DNA of 64,000 nt from Candidatus Zixiibacteriota bacterium. Lineage in GTDB: Bacteria; Zixibacteria; MSB-5A5; GN15; FEB-12. Every line of letters begins with the position of its first letter. Within the stretch, counting starts at the first letter, position 1. This document shows positions 52,459 to 60,960 of the stretch, in pieces. The notes beneath the pieces are model-generated. The model did no database searches. It was not told where the DNA came from and saw nothing but the letters and a program-made list of their open reading frames with translations. The stretch covers positions 610,161 through 674,160 of the forward strand of contig JAGNLV010000002.1 in the NCBI GenBank assembly GCA_017999435.1, read 5' to 3'. Both the position numbers and the translations under genes were made by a program.

Positions 52459-52980
52459 ATGGAAGCTATGGAGTCGATGTATGACCGCCGCCTGGTGGCC
52501 CCGATGTGGCAGGAGCTGCAGGAGATCGGCGTGCAGCCGCTGACCACACCGGAGGCGGTGGAGGCCGCGATGGAGGAGACGGCCGGGACGACCCTGGTCC
52601 TGGTCAATTCGGTGTGCGGGTGCGCCGCCGGCAGCGCCCGCCCAGGCCTGGCCCTCGCGCTGCAAAACGAGCGGATCCCGGACCGGCTCTACACAGTCTT
52701 CGCCGGGGTCGACCGGGCCGCCACCGAACGGGCGCGCACCTTCATGCCCGGCGTGCCGCGCTCGTCACCTTCGGTCGCTCTGTTCCGGGACGGCAAGCTG
52801 GTGTTTGTGCTGCCGCGGCGGGCAATCGAGGGGAAAACCGAGAGCGAAGTGGCCCAACTGCTGATCCCGGCGTTCAATGAACACTGCACGCGGAAAGGGC
52901 CCTCGGTTCCGCGCGAACAGATGCTGGCGGTGTATCGGCAGTATGAGCCTCCCTGCAGCTCAGAGTTGCGGGTGAAATAG
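52459..52980 (+). CDS. BrxA/BrxB family bacilliredoxin
   Basis: 173 residues. It is the YphP/BrxA fold with the CGC active-site motif in LVNSVCGCAAGSARPGLA. Downstream are the conserved FAGVDRAATERARTFMPGVPRSSPSVALFRDGKLVFVLPR strands and a C-terminal QYEPPCSS pattern. Bacilliredoxins remove bacillithiol from oxidised protein thiols. No bacillithiol synthesis genes are visible in the window, so the cofactor is uncertain. ATG 52459 with GAGGAG upstream; ATG 52465 is also possible. It belongs to a local redox-stress group with superoxide dismutase. Confidence 0.92.
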   Translation: MEAMESMYDRRLVAPMWQELQEIGVQPLTTPEAVEAAMEETAGTTLVLVNSVCGCAAGSARPGLALALQNERIPDRLYTVFAGVDRAATERARTFMPGVPRSSPSVALFRDGKLVFVLPRRAIEGKTESEVAQLLIPAFNEHCTRKGPSVPREQMLAVYRQYEPPCSSELRVK

Positions 52981-53014
52981 CAGTTCAAAACAACACGGTC
53001 GAGTGAGGACAGGT

Positions 53015-53047
53015 CGGGCAGGTGTTTGAGCTCCTGCCCGTTCTTCT
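53015..53047 (+). terminator. Terminator after the bacilliredoxin gene
   Basis: CGGGCAGG / CCTGCCCG 8-bp stem with a 10-nt loop followed by TTCTTCTT. Confidence 0.8.
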
Positions 53048-53361
53048 TGGCAGGGTACGGAATCCGGGTCTCGACGATCAATTATATTAGACAAACACTC
53101 AATGTGATGGGGTGGGTCGTTACGATTGTACTCTGTACGGGGAGCCGTCCGTCACGCCAAGAACAATGTTGTACATTGTTATACAGCCATTTACGCGAAA
53201 AGCATCGGTTGCCGTCGCGACCCGGAACTCTCACGTGGGATTATCGGTTATATTTTACAACGATTAGACAATAATGCAACAGAATAGCACAACGCCAAGG
53301 TCGAAGCAAGCCATTGCCGGTACGCTGAGACAAGGGACACGAAAAGGAGAAGACGAAGACC
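53048..53361. other. AT-rich intergenic region with a near-perfect operator-like palindrome
   Basis: No coding frame is supported. AACAATGT-TGT-ACATTGTT lies at 53162-53180. The DUF378 gene with its AAGGAG ribosome site follows. Confidence 0.5.
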
Positions 53362-53583
53362 ATGAGGACATTTGACGCCATCCCTGCCGCTCTGCTGGTC
53401 ATCGGCGGGCTCAACTGGGGCCTGGTCGGGCTGTTCCATATCGACTTAGTCGCGCTGGTGCTCGGCGACGGGACCCTGCTCAGTCGCCTGATCTATGTCG
53501 TCGTCGGACTCAGCGCCGCCTACCAAGCGATGCAGTGGAAAGCGATTCAGCGGCGCAGGAGCGGGAAAGCGGTCGCTGCCTGA
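53362..53583 (+). CDS. DUF378 membrane protein
   Basis: 73 residues with two membrane helices (IPAALLVIGGLNWGLVGLF; LLSRLIYVVVGLSAAYQAM), the hallmark GGLNWGLVG of DUF378 (YuzA-like), and a basic cytoplasmic tail. Ribosome site AAGGAG 53345-53350. Function unknown. Confidence 0.9.
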   Translation: MRTFDAIPAALLVIGGLNWGLVGLFHIDLVALVLGDGTLLSRLIYVVVGLSAAYQAMQWKAIQRRRSGKAVAA

Positions 53584-53864
53584 ACCCCTCTGTTGTTGTG
53601 TTCCCATCCGGTCCGCCCGGTCCTTCGGGACCGGGCCGGGCCAGTCAAACGCTATCGGGAGACGGTGCGCGATTGGGCAGGCGGTGTTCGAAGATATGGG
53701 GACGCGCCGGGCGGCAGCGGGGGCGGGGCGTTCCGAGCGGGGGGCGCAAAAAGACCTTGATTTCGCCGGGGTGGGCCGTTATTCTCGTTGTTGCCTGGCC
53801 TTGGGGCCGGGCGCTGTGCGACAATGAGACGGAAACCACCGGGTTTCCCCGAAAGCTGAAAATT

Positions 53865-53937
<73 letters not shown>

Positions 53938-53965
53938 TTCTTCTTTGGGCACAGCAATCGGTTAC

Positions 53966-54044
53966 GACTCCTAATCACACTGACTGCTGACCTCAGAGAG
54001 GCCAAAAGGGCCTCTGATCGGAGGAGTCATGCGAACCAGTGTGA
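53966..54044 (+). promoter_or_regulatory. Structured leader of the recombinase gene
   Basis: Hairpin AGAGGCC / GGCCTCT (53997-54015). In addition GACTCCT (53966-53972) can pair with AGGAGTC (54022-54028, covering the ribosome site), and TCACACTG (53975-53982) with CAGTGTGA (54037-54044). The last two pairings cannot be nested together, so alternative folds are possible. Confidence 0.45.
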
Positions 54045-54964
54045 TGAGCAAGGCCGACAAGGTTGAACAAACCTGGCGGGGTACCGTATTCGAGCCGTAT
54101 CTGTCAGCCTTCCGGTTCGACAGCCAGGTCAGAAACCTCACCCCCAAAACGCTCGACTGCTACCTTGAGCGGTTGGGCGACCTGTTCGTGAGCCTCCAAG
54201 AGCAGGGCAAATCGCTCCCCGAAGTCGACAAGGCGACGGTTCAGGGCTACGCGCTTTCGCTCAAGGGGCGTGTATCCGACGAGACCATCAACGGCCGGAT
54301 TCGGGTCTATCGCCGGTTCTTCGGCTTCCTCGTCGATAAAGGGCTATGGGAGTCCGACAACCCGATGACCGGCGTCAAGCTCCTCAAGACCGCTAAGAAG
54401 GTCAAGCCGGTGGTTGATCCCGAAACCGTGCAGAAGATCGTCGCCGGCATCAGCCGGGACAGCTTTGAGGGGATGCGCAACCTCCTCATGGTGCTCCTGC
54501 TGTGGGACGGTATGATGCGCAAGAATGAAATGCTCGGGCTGAAGGTCTCCGACATCAACCTCAATGACCATCTGGCCAAGGTGTTTGGCAAGGGTCGGAA
54601 GGAGCGCATGGTGCCGCTCGGCGTCAAGACCCTCAAGGTCCTCCACCAGCACCTCATCAGGTGGCGGTCGAAGTATCCCGGCGACCATTTGATCTGCATG
54701 CGCAACGGTGAGCCGTTGACTGGCCGCCACTGCCACAAGGTCATTCAGGACCTCGGCAAACGGCACGGCATTGTCCTGTATCCCCATCTTCTGCGTCATT
54801 CGGCCGCGACGTGGTACATCCGCCAGGGCGGTAATCCGGCCGTGTTGCAAGGCATCCTCGGTCGCACGAGCTTGCTGGTGACCCAAAATTACCTGCATCT
54901 GTCGAGCCAGGACGCCGTCAACAGCCACGCGCAGTTCAGCCCGAGCAATTGTTTGAGGGTCTGA
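54029..54964 (+). CDS. Tyrosine recombinase/integrase
   Basis: 311 residues from ATG 54029, ribosome site GGAGGAG. An N-terminal SAM-like core-binding domain (about 20-115) precedes the catalytic domain. Catalytic residues visible are Arg164 (DGMMRKNEML), Lys in GKGRKERMVPL, His252 and Arg255 (PHLLRHSAATW) and Tyr287 (TQNYLHLS). The usual second His/Trp in LGH is Arg278 (LGRTS), a departure from most active family members. It lies directly after tRNA-Lys and before decayed replication and IS genes, as expected for a genomic-island integrase. Whether it is active is uncertain. Confidence 0.93.
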   Translation: MRTSVMSKADKVEQTWRGTVFEPYLSAFRFDSQVRNLTPKTLDCYLERLGDLFVSLQEQGKSLPEVDKATVQGYALSLKGRVSDETINGRIRVYRRFFGFLVDKGLWESDNPMTGVKLLKTAKKVKPVVDPETVQKIVAGISRDSFEGMRNLLMVLLLWDGMMRKNEMLGLKVSDINLNDHLAKVFGKGRKERMVPLGVKTLKVLHQHLIRWRSKYPGDHLICMRNGEPLTGRHCHKVIQDLGKRHGIVLYPHLLRHSAATWYIRQGGNPAVLQGILGRTSLLVTQNYLHLSSQDAVNSHAQFSPSNCLRV

Positions 54965-54996
54965 GTCGTTTGTGATGATGGCTTTAGTCGGAAACC

Positions 54997-55027
54997 GAGA
55001 GCCCCGGAACGTACTGGGGCTTTCTCA
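54997..55027 (+). terminator. Terminator of the recombinase gene
   Basis: GAGAGCCCC ... GGGGCTTTCTC, a 6-bp core stem AGCCCC/GGGGCT with a 10-nt loop and flanking purine/pyrimidine pairing, 33 bp after the stop. Confidence 0.65.
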
Positions 55028-55180
55028 TGTCCATGCGGGCTGGGCGAGACTCAAACTCGGTTCCTCTGCCCAGCAGTCAGAGGCCCTGCCGCCGGATGCC
55101 GCCTGCTGAGAATCAACGACTTACGCGTCCGCAAGAACTTCTCTCGCCCGCAAATCTGGGGCCCTTGCACGAGGCCGATA

Positions 55181-56513
55181 CTAGTTCTCCCGATGGGCAG
55201 GGCGTATTACTCTCACCAACGGCAGGATGCGGCCCTCGTGCGGGTCAGTCATCGAGAAGAAGGCGCTCCGCGCCAGGTGAAACCGCGCTCTGACCAACCC
55301 CGTGGGTCCCGTCTTGTGCTTGTCGATTTTGAAGACTGCTCCCCAGTACTCCTCCCGGCCATCATCACGACCTCCCGTTCTCCCGTCGTCCTCCTGAATG
55401 GAGTGCCCCGCCTGCTTGTTCATGAGTATCTTCGGCACCCAGGGGAACAGAATCAGGTTGGCATCCTGCTCCAGCGCTGGCGACTCCTTGAGCATTGTTG
55501 CCGTCGGCAGGTCTTTTGGTCCAAGATTCTCATACTTCCGACTCAACTGCGCCAGGGCAACAACCGCCACGTTCAGCTCAATCCCCAGCTCCTTCAGATC
55601 GTTGGAGACCCGCTCCATCTCGGCGGCGCGCTGGTCGTTCCGGTTATCCGACCGCATGGCCTGTACGTAGTCGACGATGATGCAGTCCAGGCCGTTGGCA
55701 CGCTTCAGGCTCCGAGCCAGAGCCGCAGCGCCGAGAATACTCCGCGGGGGATCGTCCGGTATAGAAAGCCCGCCGAAACACGTCTTGAGTGAGTGAAAGT
55801 CTTCTATGGCCCGTCGCTGCTTCGCGGAGAGTTCTCCGTGAACCAACCGGTCTCGAGCAATACCCGTCTCAAATGTGATCATTCGTTGATGGATATCCTT
55901 CGGGGGCTGATCCAGCGACAGGAAAAGAATCCTGGCGCCCCTTACACAATTGTGAATGGCGATGCCCACCGCAAAGGACGTCTTCCCCATGCTCGGCGGG
56001 CCTCCGATGATTGTCATTTCACCCTTGAAAAGACCGACCACCTTTTCGTCCAGCTCCCGGATGCTGGTCGTCAGATACTCACCCGACTTCGTGTTCGTCT
56101 TGCGAGACAGAATGAGGTCGATCTCCTGCGACAGCAGGTGTTCCATTCCGGGGTCGTCGGTTCGTGGCGTGGCGACCGCCCTCATCAGTTGTACCGTAAC
56201 TCGCTGGGCCGACTCAAGCGGTTGCGTACGATCCTGGCACACCGCAATCAGCCTCCCGCTCAGTTCAATGATCCGACGTCGAGATGCGTCCTCCTGCACG
56301 TTCCTGGCGTAAGACACCACGTGGGAGGTGGTCGCGACATCCTCGACCATCTCGACGAGGGCGGTTCGACCGCCCACCTCCTCCAGTCTACCCACGCGTT
56401 CAAGTTAGCTAGCGACTGTCTGAATGTCGATTCCCTTTCCTTCGGCGTACACATTTTGCACAGCGTTGAAGATCAGTCGGTGGGCTCGTCGTAAAACTGC
56501 AGCGGTTCAGCTG
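55181..56513 (-). pseudogene. dnaB: Decayed DnaB-type replicative helicase
   Basis: The 3' part is open from a GTG at 56395 (404 codons) and holds DnaB motifs: linker AENVQ-like YARNVQEDASRRRIIE, Walker A GGPPSMGKTSF, Walker B LDCIIVDYVQAM, and TATMLKESPALEQDANLILF. The N-domain continues upstream in the same frame as HRLIFNAVQNVYAEGKGIDI, then QTVAS, but is cut by a TAA at 56405-56407. Before HRLIF the preceding residues (FYDEP) sit in another frame, implying a 1-bp loss in a C-run at about 56482-56484. Everything earlier is removed at the IS boundary near 56513. The C-terminal fragment could still be expressed from the GTG. Confidence 0.85.
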
Positions 56514-56578
56514 AAGTTGGACACGGAGGGGCTTCTTGTTAAGACGCAGTTAATGTAACTTGGTCTTAACGAAAGGAG

Positions 56579-56938
56579 TTGTCGATGAGTGCCACGCAGA
56601 GCCAAACTCCGGAAGCCGTGGTGAAGGAGATTCGGCTGAAGACGCGGCGGAAGTTCACGGCGGAGGAGAAGATCCGGATCGTGCTGGAGGGGCTGAAGGG
56701 AGAAGCGAGCATCTCGGAGTTGTGCCGTCGGGAAAGGATTGTCAGCAACCTGTACTACCGCTGGAGCAAGGACTTCCTGGAGGCGGGCAAGAAGCGGCTC
56801 CAGGGGGATACGGTTCGGGAAGCGACCAGCAGCGAAGTGATCGGTCTTCGGGCTGAGAACGAGCAGCTCAAGCAGTTGGTGGCGGAGCTGTCGCTGAAGT
56901 ACCGCCTGACGAAAAAAAGTCTGACTGGTCTGGAGTGA
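56579..56938 (+). CDS. IS3-family transposase OrfA
   Basis: 119 residues. The HTH_Tnp_1 domain (RRKFTAEEKIRIVLEGLKGE, then ASISELCRRERIVSNLYYRW) recognises the IS ends, followed by a leucine-zipper-like helix (EVIGLRAENEQLKQLVAELSLK). Near the 3' end the heptamer A-AAA-AAG (56913-56919) allows a -1 shift into the orfB frame. The shifted product reads KSDWSGVRRRR and continues without a stop into OrfB, giving an OrfAB fusion. The stop overlaps the orfB GTG by four bases. Confidence 0.93.
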   Translation: MSMSATQSQTPEAVVKEIRLKTRRKFTAEEKIRIVLEGLKGEASISELCRRERIVSNLYYRWSKDFLEAGKKRLQGDTVREATSSEVIGLRAENEQLKQLVAELSLKYRLTKKSLTGLE

Positions 56939-57957
56939 GGCGACGGCGTCACATGCGGCACAGTCAGTCCGAGAAGCTTGAGATCATCCGGGTGGTGGAG
57001 ACGTCATCACTCGGGGTGAAACAGACCCTGCGGGAGCTGGACGTGAACCGGAGTACCTTCTCCGCCTGGTACCGGCGATACCAGGAGCGGGGGGACGAGT
57101 CTCTGGTCGACCGGACCTCGCGCCGCTGTCAGTTCTGGAATGCGATCCCGCCCTGGGTGAAGCAGAAGGTGGTCCAGACAGCCTTGGAGCATTTGGAGAA
57201 GTCACCCCAGGAGCTGGCCTGGTATCTGACTGATACCCAGGGGTATTACCTCTCGGAATCGAGCGTGTACCGGATCCTGAAGCTCAACGACCTGATCACC
57301 AGTCCGGCCTACACGGTCCTCTCGGCCAAGGACAAGTTCGACCAGCCCACCACCCGGGTCAACCAGCTCTGGCAGACCGACTTCACCTGCCTGAAGATCA
57401 TCCACTGGGGCTGGTACTACTTGTCGACGGTGCGGGACGATTATTCCCGGTATATTCTGTCCTGGCGGCTCTGCTCGGGGATGTCGACCGAGGATGTCAA
57501 GGCCACCATCGACGATGCGATTGCCGTCACCGGGGTTGACCATGTCTATGTCAACCACCGGCCGAGAGTGCTCTCGGACAACGGGTCGGCCTATGTCTCC
57601 GGCGCCCTGCAGGCGTACCTGGCCGAGCGGGGGTTCACCCACACCCGGGGGAAACCGTACCATCCCATGACCCAGGGAAAGATCGAACGGTATCACCGCT
57701 CGCTGAAGAACATCCTGCTGCTGGACAATTACTACTGTCCGGATGATCTGAAAGCGGAGATTGCGCGGTTTGTGGATCACTACAACCACCGGCGGTACCA
57801 TGAATCGCTGGGCAATGTGACCCCGGCGGACGCTTATACCGGCCGTGCGGCCGCGATCCTGCAGCAGCGGGAGAGAACGAAACGGGAGACTATTGACCGG
57901 AGAAGAATCGAGTATCGGAAAAGCCATTGCGAACAGCCAAAGTGTATCTTAGCTTGA
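56935..57957 (+). CDS. IS3-family transposase OrfB (DDE integrase)
   Basis: 340 residues from GTG 56935, though the functional product is probably the OrfAB frameshift fusion. N-terminal helix-turn-helix (LRELDVNRSTFSAWYRRYQ), then an rve integrase core with catalytic Asp149 (LWQTDFTCL), Asp215 (VLSDNGSAY) and Glu251 (GKIERYHRSLK), a DD35E spacing. All three acidic residues are present, so the enzyme may be active. It ends in a basic tail close to the right terminal repeat. Confidence 0.94.
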   Translation: MRRRRHMRHSQSEKLEIIRVVETSSLGVKQTLRELDVNRSTFSAWYRRYQERGDESLVDRTSRRCQFWNAIPPWVKQKVVQTALEHLEKSPQELAWYLTDTQGYYLSESSVYRILKLNDLITSPAYTVLSAKDKFDQPTTRVNQLWQTDFTCLKIIHWGWYYLSTVRDDYSRYILSWRLCSGMSTEDVKATIDDAIAVTGVDHVYVNHRPRVLSDNGSAYVSGALQAYLAERGFTHTRGKPYHPMTQGKIERYHRSLKNILLLDNYYCPDDLKAEIARFVDHYNHRRYHESLGNVTPADAYTGRAAAILQQRERTKRETIDRRRIEYRKSHCEQPKCILA

Positions 57958-57977
57958 AGTGTAACGTGTCCGAATTA

Positions 57978-58477
57978 GCTGAAGACGTACAGTCTACAAG
58001 AAGGACGAGAGTGGCAGTTGGAGTAAGTACGATGACGGGGAGTGGTCGGACGTAGACAGACCTTCTCACGCCGACGACGGGGCGCACGTGGGGACGACTG
58101 AGCAGACCCGGAGCGGCGGAACGCGGCAGCCGGAGGCAACGGCCACTCAGTCTGGCGCCGACAAGAAGGCCGGCGCCAAGGCGCAGCCGGCGGATCAGGC
58201 GCGGAAAACTCCGGCGACGGGCGATCAGGGTGCAGGCGCGCGCCCGACCCAGCCCAGCGGCGGTACTGGGACAAAGATCGCGCCGACACCGGCGCGACCG
58301 CAGACAGAGGCAAGCGACGCCGGACATGCTTCTACGCTCAGTCAACTTGAACGCGACCGCGCGGCGCGATCGCAGGGCGCGAAGCGCACCAGCAACTACA
58401 GCAAACAACGGAGCTGGAGCCCCAAGGGGGGTTCATCGGCCCGATCCCGCAGCAGCTCAGGAGGCAACAGACGGTGA
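57978..58477 (+). pseudogene. 3' remnant of an exported low-complexity protein gene, truncated at the IS
   Basis: The frame opens right after a stop at 57980-57982 beside the IS and reads RRTVYKKDESGSWSKYDDGE, then WSDVDRPSHADDG, a repeat style seen in exported bacterial proteins (xVYRxDxxGxWxxYDxGxW). It is followed by about 125 residues rich in Gly, Ser, Ala, Gln and Lys. There is no start codon or ribosome site at the left edge, so the 5' part was lost with the IS event. The stop overlaps the GTG of the next gene. Confidence 0.6.
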
Positions 58478-59916
58478 ACACTGGAGGGGTAGGCAACGCA
58501 TCCGGAGATTTGAAGACGATGGAGCTGTCGAATGGAGCCAGTCCCGATAACCGGGTCGACGCCTCCGGCCTGGCGGTCCGCAGTGCGCTATCGGCGTTGC
58601 TGTTCGGTCTGGCAATACTTGTAGGTCTCCGCGGCGATCCAGCTCTCGCAGGGAAAGTAGTCCAGGCTGACTACTCGGCATTCGAGGGGCTCACGATCAT
58701 CAGGATCGAGATCTCAGGCAATCAGCACACTAAAGAAGTAATCATTCGCCGCGAACTGCTGACAGAGGCGGGAGACTCGCTGAACCTGGCCACCATGCAG
58801 TCAGACCTGGTTCGACTCACGAAGTTGCCGACGTTCAGCGCAGTCCAGATAGTGCCGAGGCGGGAAGGCGACGGAGTCGTGTACGCCGTTACCGTCGATG
58901 AAACGGCCCGGTTTATTCCTACCATCCTGCCCGGCAACAGCGAGGAAAACGGCTGGTATGCCGGGCCGATAATATCGACGCCCAACTGGCTCGGCCGGGC
59001 GATCACTGCCAGCGTCTCGGCCCAGTGGGGCGGGATCACAAAGTACTCCTTTTCAGCGACCAGTCCGTGGCTTCTGCCCGCACGCCATCAACTCTCTGTC
59101 TCGGTAGGACAATTTTATCAGGAGCGGGAAGACAAGGTCCGCGAGAGCCAGGAGATTACATCGTCCTCCAGCATTCGCGCCGTGTTCTACCCGGGGCGAA
59201 GGCGCATCCTCAGCATCGGACTCGGATTCCAGTATCTGCGGACGATGAGCAGCAAACCCGGCATAACGCTCTCCCCGACCAATCACGACCACTTGTATCG
59301 CCCCGAATTGCTCCTGCGGATCAATTCCATAGAGGATCCGCTTGATCCCCGGTGCGGCTGGGTCGGCGGTTTTCAGGAAAGGACAACGGGCGGGCTTCTC
59401 GGCGGCGATGGCGACACCTGGCGCACGCAGGTGGACATCGCCCGCTACCAACCCATCACGGAAAGAAGCGTCCTCGCCGTGGGAGCGGTCTTCGACCACC
59501 AGACCGGTGTCGTCGATGAAGACATCCCGGGGTACCTCGTGTATCTCCTCGGCGGCGGGAGCAGCGTTCGCGGCTACTCACGCACTGAACTGGGCAAGGT
59601 ACTCTACGGCAAGAACCAGTTTCTGGCCACGGCCGAGTACGGCTACTGCATTTTGAGCCCCCGGCAATTCATGCTGTTCGGTAAGTCATTCCTGTCGTTT
59701 CGCGCGGGATTAAACATCGTTGGCTTCATCGATTACGGTGTCGCCTGGACCGACGCCGAAGACCTGAACATGGATCGCTCCAGGACGGGCTTCGGTATCG
59801 GGTTACATGCCATGGTGCCGGGAATCGAGCGCATTCGCCTCGACCTCGGGATCAGTCAGGACGGCGAGCTGGAAATTCACATCGGAACGCGGTCCAAGCT
59901 GGATGCACAGAGGTAA
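58474..59916 (+). CDS. Omp85/BamA-like outer-membrane protein with a single POTRA domain
   Basis: 480 residues from GTG 58474 with ribosome site AGGAGG (58459-58464). A long N-region, then a hydrophobic signal (ALSALLFGLAILVGLRGDPALA). Residues about 73-145 form one POTRA domain (GLTIIRIEISGNQHTKEVII, then RRELLTEAGDSLN). The remainder is a beta-barrel with Omp85 features: GGGSSVRGYSRTELG, as in VRGY/F of loop 6, and a DYGVAWTDAEDL strand. BamA has five POTRA domains and TamA three, so this is a reduced form. The role is unknown; TpsB-like export or lipid/protein insertion are possibilities. Confidence 0.88.
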   Translation: MNTGGVGNASGDLKTMELSNGASPDNRVDASGLAVRSALSALLFGLAILVGLRGDPALAGKVVQADYSAFEGLTIIRIEISGNQHTKEVIIRRELLTEAGDSLNLATMQSDLVRLTKLPTFSAVQIVPRREGDGVVYAVTVDETARFIPTILPGNSEENGWYAGPIISTPNWLGRAITASVSAQWGGITKYSFSATSPWLLPARHQLSVSVGQFYQEREDKVRESQEITSSSSIRAVFYPGRRRILSIGLGFQYLRTMSSKPGITLSPTNHDHLYRPELLLRINSIEDPLDPRCGWVGGFQERTTGGLLGGDGDTWRTQVDIARYQPITERSVLAVGAVFDHQTGVVDEDIPGYLVYLLGGGSSVRGYSRTELGKVLYGKNQFLATAEYGYCILSPRQFMLFGKSFLSFRAGLNIVGFIDYGVAWTDAEDLNMDRSRTGFGIGLHAMVPGIERIRLDLGISQDGELEIHIGTRSKLDAQR

Positions 59917-60019
59917 CGACACGCATTGTCGACCGACTTCAAGGATAGACCTGATGCTGGTTCACGTATCATCAGGTCGGTACGCGGCGAGATTACATAA
60001 CCGAAGGTTAGGAGGTTTC

Positions 60020-60609
60020 ATGAAAGTGCCACTGCCCGTTTGCTGCCTTGCCCTGGCCTGTCTGCTGGCTGCAGGGTGCATCTCTTCAACGCAAATGACT
60101 GGCGTCTGTCGCTCAGTTCCGATATCTCCCTTACGTGCCGGCTATTCTTCCGCGTGCCCGATGCCGAGTATCTTCACGATGCCGAGCAAAACCTCTCGTA
60201 CCGCGCAACCGTGGGCGCTGGCGCCGGGCACGATTTGATCAAGACCCCCCGCACCGAATTACAGGTGTCGGTCGCACCGGCGCTTTAGAAGAGCGGATTT
60301 GAGACGGTCGAGTCCGGTACCGATGCGACGGAGCAATCGTCGGCTATGCTGTGGGGCGCCGAATTCCGCACTGATCTGATCAAGCAGCTTGACTTCGCCT
60401 TCGAATACCGCGGCCAGTTCACCGGCAGCGGTTCGGGCAGCAACATCCACCATTCCGTGTCCACGCTGCAGTTCGAGGTTCACGAGCGGCTGACTCTCGA
60501 CTTGTCGTTCACCTGGGACTGCGTCGCCGAGCCCGAGCCGGATGAGAATGGGGTGACGCCGGAGAAGGACGACATCAAGATTGTCACCTCGCTCGGGGTG
60601 CACTTCTGA
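60020..60609 (+). pseudogene. Broken DUF481 (YdiY-like) outer-membrane protein gene
   Basis: ATG 60020 has a perfect ribosome site (AGGAGG) and starts a lipoprotein-type signal (PVCCLALACLLAAGCISS). Within about 60 bp the coding signal jumps to another frame, where a DUF481-type barrel is read (NDWRLSLSSDISLTCRLFFR; EYLHDAEQNLSYRATVGAGA). That frame meets a TAG at 60286-60288, after which the family sequence resumes in the same frame (AMLWGAEFRTDLIKQLDFAF; DIKIVTSLGVHF) to 60609. One frameshift or deletion plus one nonsense codon indicates a decayed gene. Much of the usual N-terminal half of DUF481 also seems missing. Confidence 0.75.
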
Positions 60610-60960
60610 TGAAAGCGATGGGATGGCCACAATGGGGTGGCTCTTCCTGGAGCACTTCGTAACTCCAATTCTGGTATCGACCGTGATTCTGGTCGCGGGG
60701 ATGTTACTCGTCTACGACCTGGCCGACGCCGAAGGCCTCCAGACCGCCATTTCGACGCCGGTCGTTCTAATCTGCGGCCGGTGATGGCGACGAGAAGATG
60801 AGGACTGTGCGAGCACCGGTTAGCAGTGATTAGGACGATCTTGCGATAACCGCACGGAATCTCCTGGTCGAGCTTTCGATGGGTGATTGGCGGTCGGCTG
60901 AGCGCTTCAGCCCAGGCGGAGTTGGAGACACGTCTCTGAGCTACTATTGCGCAAGGGGAC
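60610..60960. other. Region without a confident gene
   Basis: A frame from ATG 60623 to 60784 could encode a 53-residue peptide with one membrane helix (PILVSTVILVAGMLLVYDL), but it has no ribosome site and may be decay debris. Nothing else is visible. Confidence 0.3.

Larger units (their letters stand above)
56513..57977 (+). mobile_element. IS3-family insertion sequence
   Basis: About 1.46 kb. Imperfect terminal repeats are AAGTTGGACACG (56514-56525) and, inverted, AATTCGGACACG (57976-57965), 10 of 12 identical. AGCT lies outside both ends (56509-56512; 57977-57980) and may be a target duplication. It carries orfA and orfB with a programmed-frameshift signal. Both open frames are intact. 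Exact ends are uncertain by a few bases. Confidence 0.85.

Noticed and set aside
56509..57980. AGCT at both IS ends as a definite target-site duplication
   Set aside because: Four bases can match by chance and the flanking genes do not join, so it is reported only as possible.
60623..60784. 53-codon frame with one membrane helix
   Set aside because: No ribosome site, next to decayed genes; could be a remnant, so not called as a gene.
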